Counted from the stretch's first letter, positions 10,459 through 19,649 are shown. The stretch is 64,000 nt of DNA from Nocardia cyriacigeorgica NBRC 100375 (GCF_000308555.1 NZ_BAFY01000203.1:1-64000), one strand, 5' to 3'. Notes: generated by a model not told the origin, from the sequence alone. Numbers and translations: made by a program.

Positions 10459-11502
10459 ATGACGGCATCTTCGCCCGCCCCGAGCCGCCGCGAGGCGCCC
10501 GACCGCAACCTCGCACTGGAACTGGTCCGGGTCACCGAGGCAGGTGCCATGGCCGCCGGTCGCTGGGTCGGCCGCGGCGACAAGGAAGGCGGCGACGGCG
10601 CGGCCGTCGATGCCATGCGCCAGCTGGTCAGCTCGGTATCGATGCGCGGCATCGTGGTCATCGGCGAGGGCGAGAAGGACGAAGCGCCCATGCTCTACAA
10701 CGGTGAGCTGGTGGGCAACGGCGACGGCCCCGAGGTGGATTTCGCCGTCGACCCCATCGACGGCACCACGCTGATGTCGAAAGGCTCGCCCGGGGCGATC
10801 TCGGTGCTCGCGGTGGCCGAGCGCGGCGCGATGTTCGATCCGTCGGCGGTGTTCTACATGCACAAGATCGCCGTCGGCCCGGACGCGGCCGGTGTGATCG
10901 ATATCGCGGCCCCCATCGCCGACAACATCCGCAAGGTCGCCAAGGCCAAGAACTCCTCGGTCTCCGACCTCACCGTCTGCATCCTGGACCGCCCGCGTCA
11001 CGCCGAGCTCATCCAGCAGGTGCGCGACGCCGGCGCCCGCATCCGCCTCATCTCCGACGGTGACGTGGCCGGCGCCATCGCCGCCGCCCGCCCGGATTCC
11101 GGCACCGACATCCTCGTCGGCATCGGCGGCACCCCCGAAGGCATCATCGCCGCGGCCGCGATGCGCTGTATGGGCGGCGAACTGCAGGGCATGCTCGCCC
11201 CCAAGGACGACGAAGAACGCCAGAAGGCCGTCGACGCCGGCCACGACCTGGACCGCGTGCTCAGCACCGAAGACCTGGTCTCCGGCGACAACGTCTTCTT
11301 CTGCGCCACCGGCGTCACCGACGGCGACCTGCTGCGCGGCGTGCGCTACTACGGCGGCGGCGCCTCCACCCAGTCGATCGTCATGCGCTCCAAATCCGGC
11401 ACGGTCCGCATGATCGACGCCTACCACCGGCTGACGAAGCTGCGCGAGTACTCCTCGGTCGACTTCCACGGCGACGACGACGCCAACCCGCCGCTGCCGT
11501 AA
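10459..11502 (+). CDS. glpX: Class II fructose-1,6-bisphosphatase (GlpX)
   Basis: It hydrolyses fructose 1,6-bisphosphate to fructose 6-phosphate in gluconeogenesis. The 347-residue protein has the metal/phosphate-binding signatures [17 protein letters not shown] and [11 protein letters not shown], the SISDGDV-like segment [11 protein letters not shown], and GIGGTPEG. The ATG at 10459 is preceded by AAGGAGG at 10443-10449, ten bases away. It is divergent from DUF4245. A large palindromic element follows the stop. Confidence 0.96.
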   Translation: MTASSPAPSRREAPDRNLALELVRVTEAGAMAAGRWVGRGDKEGGDGAAVDAMRQLVSSVSMRGIVVIGEGEKDEAPMLYNGELVGNGDGPEVDFAVDPIDGTTLMSKGSPGAISVLAVAERGAMFDPSAVFYMHKIAVGPDAAGVIDIAAPIADNIRKVAKAKNSSVSDLTVCILDRPRHAELIQQVRDAGARIRLISDGDVAGAIAAARPDSGTDILVGIGGTPEGIIAAAAMRCMGGELQGMLAPKDDEERQKAVDAGHDLDRVLSTEDLVSGDNVFFCATGVTDGDLLRGVRYYGGGASTQSIVMRSKSGTVRMIDAYHRLTKLREYSSVDFHGDDDANPPLP

Positions 11503-11530
11503 TTTCTTGCGCCGCCTGCGGCGTCGCGGG

Positions 11531-11621
11531 GTTCACGGCCCCTGGGAGTCTCGGGTTTCCGCTGCCACCGCTTGCCTTCGGCTTGCGCGGTGGCAGCGCA
11601 AACACGAGACGGGCCGCGAAC
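11531..11621. repeat. Large imperfect palindromic element downstream of glpX
   Basis: GCTGCCACCGC at 11561-11571 is perfectly complementary to 11587-11597. The pairing continues outward with GTCTCGGGTTT (11548-11558) against AAACACGAGAC (11600-11610, one mismatch). After a six-base bulge, GTTCACGGCCC (11531-11541) pairs with GGGCCGCGAAC (11611-11621, one mismatch). A small hairpin GCC-TTC-GGC sits at the tip. AATTTC at 11502 and GAAAATT at 11647 may be the outermost remnants. It may be a glpX terminator or a dispersed palindromic repeat. The rest of the 390-base gap shows no gene. Confidence 0.75.
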
Positions 11622-11892
11622 TGTGGGGCTCGATCTCGCTTCGCTCGAAAATTCAGGTGCACCGACCGTGGTCTCGGGCCGGTGATGCATGCGCGGCATC
11701 CGACCCGGTTAACCCTCAGCGTGTGTTTTACTCCATACTCTCGCGGGTAATATCCGCGTGGATACCAGCTCAGTAATGGTCAAGCGATCAGTTCGCTTGT
11801 TCGCCAAGGCATTGCTGAGCGTCGGCTCCGGTTCGCGTGTGGCTCCACCGCAGCTTGCGGTGCCGCGCGTGGCCACTCTCGAGAGGATGGAC

Positions 11893-12519
11893 ATGCACCA
11901 CTTCGCTCGACGTACCGCCGGATTCACCATGGCGATCGCCGCATCGGGCCTGCTCGTGGCCGGCTGCGGCGACGACTCCGATACCAGCGACCAGATCGGC
12001 AGCAAGATCGGCAGTGTCACCGCCCAGATGGGTGAGGGCACTGCGACCGCCACCCATGCGCCCGGCGAACACGATGCCACCGGAACCCCCGGCGGCACAG
12101 CGGGCGAAACCCCCGGTGGCACCGCCACCGGCACCGAGACCCCTGGAGCGGCGGGTGAGACGAAGTTCAGTACCCCGGACGGCGAAGTCACCGTCTCCGG
12201 CGTCATCTACTCCAAGTACCTCGAGGCCGGCGGCCAGAACAGCCCGCTCGGCATGCCGGAAGACCCCGAGGAGACCGGCCCTAACGGCGGCCGCTACCAG
12301 GACTTCGAGGGCGGCACCATCTACTGGAGCCAGGACTCCGGCGCCCACATCGTGTGGGGCGACATCCGCGAGACCTGGGAGGAGAACGGCGGCGCCAACG
12401 GCAAACTCGGCTACCCCGTCACCGACGAGGAAACCCTGCCCGACGGCAGCCGCAAGAGCGAGTTCACCGGCGGCACCATCACCTGGATGAACGGCGAGAC
12501 CACCGTCACCGAGAAGTAG
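11893..12519 (+). CDS. LGFP-repeat lipoprotein
   Basis: This is a predicted exported lipoprotein of 208 residues: basic N-terminus, hydrophobic stretch, then the lipobox LVAGC (Cys near residue 24). A Thr/Gly/Pro-rich linker (residues about 55-85) leads to LGFP repeats with NSPLGMPEDPEE and NGKLGYPVTDEE. LGFP repeats are thought to tether proteins to the cell envelope in mycolata. ATG 11893 is preferred because GAGAGGA lies five bases upstream; ATG 11887 is in frame but abuts that site. Confidence 0.82.
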   Translation: MHHFARRTAGFTMAIAASGLLVAGCGDDSDTSDQIGSKIGSVTAQMGEGTATATHAPGEHDATGTPGGTAGETPGGTATGTETPGAAGETKFSTPDGEVTVSGVIYSKYLEAGGQNSPLGMPEDPEETGPNGGRYQDFEGGTIYWSQDSGAHIVWGDIRETWEENGGANGKLGYPVTDEETLPDGSRKSEFTGGTITWMNGETTVTEK

Positions 12520-12653
12520 TCATCGGCCTCGGCCGGGCGCGCCGCCGGTTCTGGTGCGCCCGGCCGAGGCTTTTCCCACGGGTGCGCCGACCGGCCGCAC
12601 TGCGATACCCCCACAGTCCCCCGCGTGATCCACACAACGGCTAGGTTGGTGCG

Positions 12654-13511
12654 GTGCAAACTCTCTTGACCGATCGCGAACTGCTCGAGTCGCTCGCGGT
12701 GGAGGTGGAACTGAACCTTCGCCGCCACATCGAGGCGGCCGACGGCTGGCAGCCGCACGATTACGTCCCGTGGGACGACGGGCGCAACTTCGGCTTCCTC
12801 GGCGGCACCGACTGGGAGCCGGACCAGTCCGAGCTCAGCGAGGTGGCCAAGCTGGCGCTCACCGTCAGCGTGCTCATCGCCGACAACCTGCCCTCCTACC
12901 ACCAGGAGATCGGCAAGTACCTGCGCACCGGCGCGTGGTGGCGGTGGGTCGGCCGGTGGACGGCCGAGGAGAACCGGCACGAGATCATGATCCGCAACTA
13001 CCTCATGGTCACCCGTGCCGTCGATCCGGTGGAGCTGGAGCGGCTGCGCATGGATCACATGACCAAGGGCTTCCGCCGTGAGCCGCTGCATCTGCTGGAT
13101 GTGCTGGCCAACGGTGCGTTCGAAGAGGCCGCGTCGGCGGTCCGGCACCGCAATACCGCCGCGTTGAACGAGAACCCGATCGTCACCGCCATCAGCGAGC
13201 GCATCGCCGTCGACGACGAACTGCAGTCGGTGTTCTTCGCCAACCTGATCGATGCCGCCTTCGATCAGGTGCCCGATCAGACCATGCGCGCCGTCGCCGA
13301 CCGCGTCGCCGCCTTCCACGTGCCGGCCGTCACCCTGCCCGACGGCCGCAGCAGCGACGAGGTGCTGGCCGAGGCCGGCATCTACGACCCGGCGAAGGAG
13401 GGCGAATTGGTCTTCGCTCCCCTGCTGCGACGCTGGAACGTCTTCACCCGGACCGATCTGGGTGAGGCAGGCGAGGCGGCCCGCGCCGAACTCGCCCACC
13501 TGCGCAGCTGA
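12654..13511 (+). CDS. DesA2-like acyl-ACP desaturase-family protein with incomplete di-iron site
   Basis: This is a ferritin-fold fatty-acid desaturase family 2 protein, 285 residues. The first metal motif is intact (EENRH, residues 105-109) within WTAEENRHEIMIRNYL. The second EXXH, normally ENLH, reads DELQ at 188-191. The usual TEDNLP of the first ligand helix is IADNLP at 75-80, so several iron ligands are missing. From memory, M. tuberculosis DesA2 also has an atypical site. GTG 12654 is the start that gives a normal N-terminus. Catalytic activity is uncertain. Confidence 0.82.
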   Translation: MQTLLTDRELLESLAVEVELNLRRHIEAADGWQPHDYVPWDDGRNFGFLGGTDWEPDQSELSEVAKLALTVSVLIADNLPSYHQEIGKYLRTGAWWRWVGRWTAEENRHEIMIRNYLMVTRAVDPVELERLRMDHMTKGFRREPLHLLDVLANGAFEEAASAVRHRNTAALNENPIVTAISERIAVDDELQSVFFANLIDAAFDQVPDQTMRAVADRVAAFHVPAVTLPDGRSSDEVLAEAGIYDPAKEGELVFAPLLRRWNVFTRTDLGEAGEAARAELAHLRS

Positions 13512-13598
13512 TTGCGTTTCATCCCCTGATCAGCGGTAATTGCCGATATCGTTGACCGGTTCGATGCACATTCGCACAACGGGAAGAAGGTGAGAGTC

Positions 13599-13667
13599 AT
13601 GATCCTCGATCTGGTAGCAGCACTCCTCAGCTTCGTCAGCGACGTCATCACCATCTCTGCCGAATGA
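13599..13667 (+). CDS. Possible 22-residue hydrophobic micropeptide
   Basis: A short open frame with ATG at 13599 and TGA at 13665 encodes a mainly hydrophobic peptide (MILDLVAALLSFVSDV...) ending in SAE. GAAGAAGG at 13583-13590 is a good ribosome site eight bases upstream. The frame ends two bases before a perfect terminator hairpin, as an expressed gene would. No family is recognised. It could be a membrane-active peptide or a chance frame. Confidence 0.4.
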   Translation: MILDLVAALLSFVSDVITISAE

Positions 13668-13668
13668 C

Positions 13669-13715
13669 GACAACGGCCCGTTCGACGGTCATCGACCGTC
13701 GAACGGGCCGTTGTC
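13669..13715. terminator. Perfect 22-bp inverted repeat, bidirectional terminator
   Basis: Bases 13669-13690 are fully complementary to 13694-13715 around a three-base loop (ATC). The hairpin lies between the micropeptide frame and the convergent fumC stop at 13730. There is no T-tract, as usual in this G+C range. Confidence 0.85.
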
Positions 13716-13729
13716 GGATCTGCCTCCCG

Positions 13730-15142
13730 CTACTTCTTCTCGTCGACCTTCGCCATCGCCAGCACATCGAGGCGGCGATCCAGCTCCTCCACGGTGAGCT
13801 TGTCGCCGATGAGCCCGCGATCGATCACGGTCTGCCGGATCGTCTTCTTCTCCTTCAGCGCTTCCTTCGCCACCGCCGCCGCCTCCTCGTAGCCGATCGC
13901 CGAATTCAGCGGCGTGACGATCGACGGCGAGGACTCGGCCAGCGTGCGCAGATGCTCCTCGTTGGCCACCAGCCCACTCACACAGCGGTCGGCGAACAGC
14001 CGGGACACGTTGGCCAGCAACCGAATCGACTCGAGCAGGTTGCGTGCCATCACCGGGATGTAGACGTTCAGCTCGAAGTGCCCGTTCGCTCCGCCGAACG
14101 CGACGGCGGCATCGTTGCCGATGACCTGCGCGGCCACCTGGGTCACCGCCTCCGGCAGCACCGGATTCACCTTGCCCGGCATGATCGAGCTGCCCGGTTG
14201 CAGGTCCGGCAGCTGGAGCTCGGCCAGGCCGGTGAGCGGACCCGAGCCCATCCAGCGGATGTCGTTGGCGATCTTGGTCAAGCTGACGGCGATGGTGCGC
14301 AGCGCGCCCGACGCCTCCACCAGACCGTCACGCGCGGCCTGGGCCTCGAAATGGTCCTCGGCTTCGCGCAGCGCGTCGATGCCGGTGCTGCGCACCAGTT
14401 CCGCGACGACCAGCCCGCCGAATCCGTCCGGCGCGTTGAGGCCGGTGCCGACGGCGGTGCCGCCGATGGGCAGCTCACCCAGGCGGGGCAGCGTCGCCAT
14501 GATCCGGTCGATGCCGGCCGCGACCTGACGGGTGTAGCCGCCGAACTCCTGGCCGAGGGTCACCGGCACGGCGTCCATCAGGTGCGTGCGACCCGATTTG
14601 ACCACCGTTTTCCAGGCGGTGGACTTGTCGAGCAGCGCCAGCCGCAGGTGATCCAGCGCCGGCACCAGATCGGCGATGACGGCCTCGGTCGCGGCCAGGT
14701 GGGTCGCGGTCGGGAAGGTGTCGTTGGACGACTGCGACATGTTCACATCGTCGTTGGGGTGCACCTCGACCCCGCGCGCCTTGGCAATGGAGGCGATGAC
14801 CTCGTTGGCGTTCATATTGGAGCTGGTGCCCGAGCCGGTCTGGAAGACGTCGATCGGGAACTGATCGTCGTAGCGGCCCTCGGCGATCTCGGTGGCGGCG
14901 GCGATGATGGCGTCGGCCTTGGTGGCCTCGAGCAGGCCGAGGTCCCGGTTCACCTTCGCGCACGCGGCCTTGAGCAGCCCCAGCGCACGGATCTGCGCGC
15001 GCTCCAGGCCGCGGCCGCTGATCGGGAAGTTCTGCACGGCCCGCTGGGTCTGCGCGCGCCACAGGGCGTCCACCGGAACGCGGACCTCACCCATGGTGTC
15101 GTGTTCGATGCGGTACTCGGTCTGGTCGCTTCGCTCACTCAT
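13730..15142 (-). CDS. fumC: Class II fumarate hydratase
   Basis: It interconverts fumarate and malate in the TCA cycle. The 470-residue protein carries the superfamily signature [11 protein letters not shown] (residues about 325-335), the active-site stretch SGRTHLMDA, and [14 protein letters not shown]. Length is normal for homotetrameric class II fumarase. ATG 15142 gives [20 protein letters not shown]; the frame is open further upstream but without family sequence. It lies between two strong hairpins and downstream of phoH2 on the same strand. Confidence 0.96.
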   Translation of the reverse strand: MSERSDQTEYRIEHDTMGEVRVPVDALWRAQTQRAVQNFPISGRGLERAQIRALGLLKAACAKVNRDLGLLEATKADAIIAAATEIAEGRYDDQFPIDVFQTGSGTSSNMNANEVIASIAKARGVEVHPNDDVNMSQSSNDTFPTATHLAATEAVIADLVPALDHLRLALLDKSTAWKTVVKSGRTHLMDAVPVTLGQEFGGYTRQVAAGIDRIMATLPRLGELPIGGTAVGTGLNAPDGFGGLVVAELVRSTGIDALREAEDHFEAQAARDGLVEASGALRTIAVSLTKIANDIRWMGSGPLTGLAELQLPDLQPGSSIMPGKVNPVLPEAVTQVAAQVIGNDAAVAFGGANGHFELNVYIPVMARNLLESIRLLANVSRLFADRCVSGLVANEEHLRTLAESSPSIVTPLNSAIGYEEAAAVAKEALKEKKTIRQTVIDRGLIGDKLTVEELDRRLDVLAMAKVDEKK

Positions 15143-15247
15143 AGTCCGACCATATGCCGCACCCGCCGCACGTGGGGACGCCACGCCTGACGCTTATCTC
15201 ACAGGGCCCGGCGCCTCGCGGACGGGAATAGGACCGACCGGAAACGA

Positions 15248-15281
15248 CAGACCCCCGGACCGCGCGGGGCCCGGGGGTCTG
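15248..15281. terminator. Terminator hairpin after phoH2
   Basis: CAGACCCCCGG at 15248-15258 pairs perfectly with CCGGGGGTCTG at 15271-15281. It lies 12 bases beyond the phoH2 stop, on the minus-strand path from phoH2 towards fumC, so fumC probably has its own promoter. Confidence 0.75.
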
Positions 15282-15292
15282 CGCTAACTCCT

Positions 15293-16642
15293 TCAGGCGT
15301 TGGGCCCGTACTCCTCCAGCATCTCCGTCACCAGGGCCGCGATCGGCGAACGCTCGCTACGGGTGAGCGTGACGTGCGCGAACAGCGGATGGCCCTTCAA
15401 CTTCTCGATCACCGCCGCGACACCGTCGTGACGACCGACCCGCAGATTGTCGCGCTGGGCGACGTCGTGGGTGAGCACCACCCGCGACCCGGTGCCGAGC
15501 CGGCTCAGCACCGTCAGCAACACATTGCGTTCCAGCGACTGCGCCTCGTCGACGATGACGAACGAATCGTGCAGCGAGCGGCCGCGAATGTGGGTCAGCG
15601 GCAACACTTCCAGCATGTCGCGGCTGAGCACCTCCTCCATGACCTCACGGCTGGCCAGCCCGTCGAGGGTGTCGAAGACGGCCTGAGCCCACGGCCCCAT
15701 CTTCTCGCTCTCGGTGCCGGGCAGATAGCCCAGTTCCTGGCCGCCGACCGCGTACAGCGGACGGAACACCACCACTTTGCGCTGGGTGCGCCGCTCCAGC
15801 ACCGCTTCCAGTCCGGCGGTCAGCGCCAGCGCCGACTTGCCGGTGCCCGCCCGTCCGCCGAGCGAGACGATGCCGACGCTTTCGTCCAGCAGCAGGTCGA
15901 GGGCGATGCGCTGTTCGGCCGAGCGCCCGTGCAGCCCGAACGCTTCACGTTCGCGCACCAGCTGCACCCGTTTGTCCGGGGTGACCCGGCCGAGTGCGCT
16001 GGAGCTGCTGCCGAGCAGCCGGATCCCGGTGTGGCAGGGCAACTCCCGCGCCTCGTCGAGATCGATGGAGCCTTCGCTGTAGAGCTCGTCCACCCGGTCG
16101 GTGGTGACATCGAGTTCCACCATGCCCGTCCAACCCGAGGTGACCACGTCCTGCGCGTGGTACTCGTCGGCCCGCAAACCCACCGAACTCGCCTTGACCC
16201 GCAACGGAATGTCCTTCGATACCAGCACCACGGTGCGGCCGTCGGCGGCGAGATTGAGCGCGCAGGCCAGGATGCGGGAATCGTTGGTGTCGGTACGGAA
16301 CCCGACCGGCAACACCGTCGGATCGGTGTGGTTCAGCTCCACCTGCAGAGTTCCGCCCTCGGTACCGATCGGCAGCGGCTCGTCGAGCCGGCCGTGCTGC
16401 ACGCGCAGGTCGTCGAGCATGCGCAGCGCCTCGCGGGCGAACCAGCCGAGCTCGTGGTGATGCCGTTTGCCTTCGAGTTCGCTGATCACCACCAGTGGCA
16501 GCACCACGTGGTGCTCGCCGAAGCGGGTGACCGACCAGGGATCCGATAGCAGAACCGAGGTGTCGACGACAAAGGTTTTGGTGCCTTTCTTCACGGTGCG
16601 AGAGTTCGCCGATGGGGCGGAAACGGAGCGTGTTGTAGTCAC
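15293..16642 (-). CDS. phoH2: PIN-PhoH fusion, PhoH2-type RNA helicase/ribonuclease
   Basis: The 449-residue protein fuses an N-terminal PIN nuclease domain to a PhoH ATPase. PIN acidic residues are seen in [11 protein letters not shown] (near residue 25), VISELEGKR and [11 protein letters not shown]. The ATPase has the P-loop [11 protein letters not shown] (about 261-271) and the Walker B segment [12 protein letters not shown]. Mycobacterial PhoH2 is an ATP-dependent RNA unwinding and cleaving enzyme; the same activity here is inferred. The ATG at 16642 is preceded by GGAG-type sequence. The start lies below a 400-base region without a convincing gene. Confidence 0.93.
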   Translation of the reverse strand: MTTTRSVSAPSANSRTVKKGTKTFVVDTSVLLSDPWSVTRFGEHHVVLPLVVISELEGKRHHHELGWFAREALRMLDDLRVQHGRLDEPLPIGTEGGTLQVELNHTDPTVLPVGFRTDTNDSRILACALNLAADGRTVVLVSKDIPLRVKASSVGLRADEYHAQDVVTSGWTGMVELDVTTDRVDELYSEGSIDLDEARELPCHTGIRLLGSSSSALGRVTPDKRVQLVREREAFGLHGRSAEQRIALDLLLDESVGIVSLGGRAGTGKSALALTAGLEAVLERRTQRKVVVFRPLYAVGGQELGYLPGTESEKMGPWAQAVFDTLDGLASREVMEEVLSRDMLEVLPLTHIRGRSLHDSFVIVDEAQSLERNVLLTVLSRLGTGSRVVLTHDVAQRDNLRVGRHDGVAAVIEKLKGHPLFAHVTLTRSERSPIAALVTEMLEEYGPNA

Positions 16643-17049
16643 GGTGGGCTCCTTTGTGTCTGCGCGGCACCCGCATCAGACAATCTCGCTGGACCGGTCC
16701 GTCCTGAGGGATCCGACGCTGGCGTCAGATGCCACGAGGGCCGGGTGCCGGCCCCCTCGTACTGAATGGCTCAGTCACGGTCAGGACCTCCCGCGCGAGC
16801 CACAACGACGCGACCCGCATCCACGACGCTACCGGCTGTCGGTGGGTGCGCGCTCGGGGAACGGCAGGCGTGTCGGTGAATTCGTCGTTAACGCGCCGCC
16901 GACGTCGGCTATCAGACCTGGTCAGACAACCTTTCCAGGGGTTGCGCCGCCCACGGGGCGATATCGCGGGCCGGCTGCGGGCGGGTTGCTCGGCCGCCGG
17001 TTTCGACACGCGGGTCCCCACTCCAGCGCCGGCGGATTAGAGTCGCGTT
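16643..17049. other. Gene-free region upstream of phoH2
   Basis: No convincing gene is seen. ACGAGGG (16734-16740) and CCCTCGT (16754-16760) form a stem with an inner CCGG/CCGG pairing, about 95 bases upstream of the phoH2 start, so the phoH2 message may have a structured leader. Promoters for phoH2 and the rightward 90-residue gene should lie here. Confidence 0.5.
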
Positions 17050-17322
17050 ATGGCCGGTACCGACGATCTTCAGCAGCTGTCGTCCAAGGAACTGCACGAC
17101 CGCGCGGTCAAGCTGGCCGTGCGCCGCGGCGACATCAAATTCTTGTGGAACCTGCTCACCCGCATCCCCGCCGCGGAGGCGACCGCGGGCAAAGCCGGCG
17201 AGAGCGAAGCCGACATCAAATGGGTGCTGCCCCTGATCGACGACTACGTGCACGCCGGTGACGGCGACCTGGCCGAGGCGCTGCGCCCGTTCTACCTCGA
17301 CTACCTCGCCAAGCATTCCTGA
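17050..17322 (+). CDS. Small conserved-looking protein, 90 residues
   Basis: The product is a soluble, charged, probably all-helical protein with no signal peptide. It opens MAGTDDLQQLSSKELHDRAVKLA and contains IKFLWNLLTRIPAAEA and DDYVHAGDGDLAEALRPFYLDYLA. Composition and strong third-position G+C indicate a real gene. I recognise a similar small protein in other mycolata but no function. It stands alone and ends five bases before a short direct repeat. Confidence 0.7.
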   Translation: MAGTDDLQQLSSKELHDRAVKLAVRRGDIKFLWNLLTRIPAAEATAGKAGESEADIKWVLPLIDDYVHAGDGDLAEALRPFYLDYLAKHS

Positions 17323-17327
17323 GCTGC

Positions 17328-17360
17328 GCGACGTTCGCATACCCGCGACGTTCGCATACC
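17328..17360. repeat. Two 16-bp direct repeats, 17-bp period
   Basis: GCGACGTTCGCATACC occurs at 17328-17343 and again at 17345-17360. They lie just after the 90-residue gene in the 249-base gap before the convergent sigma-factor gene. The remainder of the gap shows nothing recognisable. Confidence 0.8.
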
Positions 17361-17571
17361 ACTGACCGGGACGCACTCAACCTGTTGCCAACCATCCCGG
17401 TCGATACTCGATGCCGACGTCCACACGATGGGCCATCGATAACTGAACCCCGACCCGACCGTGTGGAAGACCACCGAACTTCCCCGCCCCGCCAACGACG
17501 CCGGGGACCGGCCGCCAACGAAGTCGGCACGGAGTGGGTCGAGAAGATGATTCCGGGCGGCAGCCCGGCAG

Positions 17572-18717
17572 CTATGAACGCAGCGACTGCCGCACCCGCG
17601 CCGCCTCGCGGGTGAGATGGTCGCGCTCCGGCACGCTGGTGGCCAGGCGCGCGGCCCGCGCGTACAGCTCGGCGGCCTGCTCCAGGTCGCCGGCCCGCTC
17701 GAGCAGATAGGCGCGAACCGCGCTGTAGCGGGGCAGGTCCGGGTCCAGCTGCTTCAGTTCCGCCAGCCCGGCCTGCGGTCCGTCGGCCTCGCCGATCGCG
17801 ACCGCCCGGTTCAGCCGCACCACCGGGCTGCCGGTGAGGGTCAGCAACTCGTCGTACCACTCCACGATCTGCACCCAGTCGGTCTCGGCGGCGCTCCTGG
17901 CATCCGCGTGCAGGGCCGCGATCGCGGCTTGCGCCTGGTATTCGCCGAGCCGGTCGCGGGCCAGCGCGGCCTGCAGGATCGCCACGCCTTCGGCAATAAG
18001 GCCGGTGTCCCAACGGGTTCGGTCCTGCTCGGCCAGCGGGATCAGGCGCCCGCCAGGGCCGGTGCGCGAAGCACGGCGGGCGTGGTGCAGCAGCATGAGC
18101 GCGAGTAGGCCCGAGACCTCGGGGTGGTCGGTCGAGGACGCCAGCTGACGGGTGAGCCGGATCGCTTCGGCCGCCAGGTCCACCTTGCCGCTGTAACCCT
18201 CGTTGAAGACCAGATACAGCACCCGCAACACCGTCGCCGGATCGCCGGGCCGGTCCAGCGGCAGCTCGGCGATGCGGTTTTTGGCGCGGCTGATCCGTTG
18301 CGCCATGGTCGCTTCGGGCACCAGGTACGCGTTCGCGATCTGCCGGGTGGTCAGGCCGCCGACCGCGCGCAACGTCAACGCGACGGCCGAACTCGGCGAC
18401 AGCGCCGGGTGCGCGCACAGGAAATACAGCCACAGCGAGTCGTCGATGTCGGGCACCGGCCCGCGCGGCGGCTCGATCTCCACCGCGAGTTCCCGTCCCC
18501 GCCGCGAGGTTTCGGCGCGCGCGGCGTCGAGGAACTTGCGCCAGGCCGCCGCGACCAGCCAGCCCTTGGGATCCCGCGGAGGGTCCTGCGGCCAGCTCTC
18601 CAATGCCCGGATCAGCGCCTCCTGTACGGCGTCCTCGGCCGAGGCGAAATCCGCTCCGCGCCGGACGAGGACGCCGATCACCGCGGGCACCAGCTCCCGT
18701 AGCAGCGACTCGTTCAC
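17572..18717 (-). CDS. ECF42-type RNA polymerase sigma factor with C-terminal extension (copy 1)
   Basis: The 381-residue protein has region 2 (residues about 5-75, with SAEDAVQEALIRALESWP and GWLVAAAWRKFLDAAR) and region 4 (about 105-155, with LRAVGGLTTRQIANAYLVPEA). A roughly 220-residue helical, TPR-like C-terminal extension (DUF6596 type) contains VLYLVFNEGYSG. This architecture plus an adjacent DGPF protein marks the ECF42 group, in which the extension rather than an anti-sigma factor is thought to control activity. The GTG start overlaps the DGPF stop (GTGA). Confidence 0.92.
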   Translation of the reverse strand: MNESLLRELVPAVIGVLVRRGADFASAEDAVQEALIRALESWPQDPPRDPKGWLVAAAWRKFLDAARAETSRRGRELAVEIEPPRGPVPDIDDSLWLYFLCAHPALSPSSAVALTLRAVGGLTTRQIANAYLVPEATMAQRISRAKNRIAELPLDRPGDPATVLRVLYLVFNEGYSGKVDLAAEAIRLTRQLASSTDHPEVSGLLALMLLHHARRASRTGPGGRLIPLAEQDRTRWDTGLIAEGVAILQAALARDRLGEYQAQAAIAALHADARSAAETDWVQIVEWYDELLTLTGSPVVRLNRAVAIGEADGPQAGLAELKQLDPDLPRYSAVRAYLLERAGDLEQAAELYARAARLATSVPERDHLTREAARVRQSLRS

Positions 18718-19121
18718 TCGGTGACGGTGGGCGCCGCGGTGAACAACGGCCGCAGCTCGAGCCATTCCTGGATCGGCTTGCCGCCCGCACCGGGCGCCGC
18801 CGACAGCTCGGCCGCCAGTTCGAGCGCACGCTCGTAGCTGTCGACGTCGATCATCATCCAGCCGGCGATCAGATCCTTGGTCTCGGCGAACGGACCGTCG
18901 GTGACCGGCGGGCGGCCCTCGCCGTCGGAGCGGACGAAGGTGCCCTGCGGTGCGAGCGCCTGACTGTCGACGTACTCGCCGGTGGATCGGAGCCGGGCGG
19001 CGAAATCCTCCATGTACTGCACGTGGGCGCTGACTTCGTCCGGGGTCCACTGGTCCATCGGCACGTCGTTGGTGGGTGCCGGGGCGCCGCGGTAGTGCTT
19101 GAGCAGCAGATACTTGGCCAT
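18714..19121 (-). CDS. DGPF/YCII-related protein, partner of the ECF42 sigma factor (copy 1)
   Basis: The 135-residue protein has the YCII fold start MAKYLLLKHYRG and the signature TDGPFAETKDL (residues about 88-98). DGPF proteins are the usual neighbours of ECF42 sigma factors and are thought to be regulated by, or to work with, them. The ATG at 19121 is preceded by GGAGA. The stop overlaps the sigma-factor start by four bases, implying coupled translation. Confidence 0.9.
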   Translation of the reverse strand: MAKYLLLKHYRGAPAPTNDVPMDQWTPDEVSAHVQYMEDFAARLRSTGEYVDSQALAPQGTFVRSDGEGRPPVTDGPFAETKDLIAGWMMIDVDSYERALELAAELSAAPGAGGKPIQEWLELRPLFTAAPTVTE

Positions 19122-19151
19122 TGTCTTCTCCTCGCGTGGTGGTCGGTGGTG

Positions 19152-19649
19152 TCAGGCGCGCTGACGTTCGGCGCGCTGCCGGATCAGCTCTTCGACCGGT
19201 GACGGCAGCGTGGTCTCGAAGTCGATGAGCTTCACCCAGGTCGGGGTGATGACGATGCGGACCATGCCGTCGTAGAGCGAGCGCACCCCGGCTTCCCACT
19301 CCACCCGCTGCTCCGGGGTCATCTGGTAGCTGCCGTTCATCCGCAGGTACTCCTCCGGGATGCCCTCGACCTCATCCAGCTCGGCCCGGCCCCGGATCAG
19401 CAGCAGCTTGGGTGGATGCACCTCGGTGTCGATCGTCAGCGCGACCTGCGGGTTGTGGCGCAGGGCCGCCAGTTTCGGGGCGTTCGTGCTGGTGCAGAGA
19501 ACGATCTGAGAGCCGTTCCAGGTGAATCCGATGGGGATGTTTCGCGGGGTGCCGTCGGTGGCGACGTAAGCCAGGCGGGTCAGATCCCGCGCCAGCAGCT
19601 CCTGGCTGAGCGGTCGTTCGAGAATTTCGGTGATCCGGTGCTGTTCCAT
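19152..19649 (-). CDS. Pyridoxamine 5'-phosphate oxidase-fold (FDOR-type) protein
   Basis: The 165-residue split-barrel flavoprotein-like protein opens MEQHRITEILERPLSQELLA, then LAYVATDGTPRNIPIGFTWNG and LRHNPQVALTIDTEVHPPKLL, typical of the F420/flavin-dependent oxidoreductase (FDOR) superfamily. The substrate is unknown. It is co-directional with and 30 bases upstream of the DGPF gene, so it may share the ECF42 operon. Confidence 0.8.
   Translation of the reverse strand: MEQHRITEILERPLSQELLARDLTRLAYVATDGTPRNIPIGFTWNGSQIVLCTSTNAPKLAALRHNPQVALTIDTEVHPPKLLLIRGRAELDEVEGIPEEYLRMNGSYQMTPEQRVEWEAGVRSLYDGMVRIVITPTWVKLIDFETTLPSPVEELIRQRAERQRA

Noticed and set aside
15374..16549. 391-residue plus-strand frame opposite phoH2
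   Set aside because: Gln/His/Arg-rich shadow of phoH2 on the complementary strand.
16725..17021. 98-residue Arg-rich open frame on the minus strand upstream of phoH2
   Set aside because: No ribosome site, basic low-complexity composition and no codon bias; it looks like a chance frame in G+C-rich DNA, although a small phoH2-linked gene would be expected near here.
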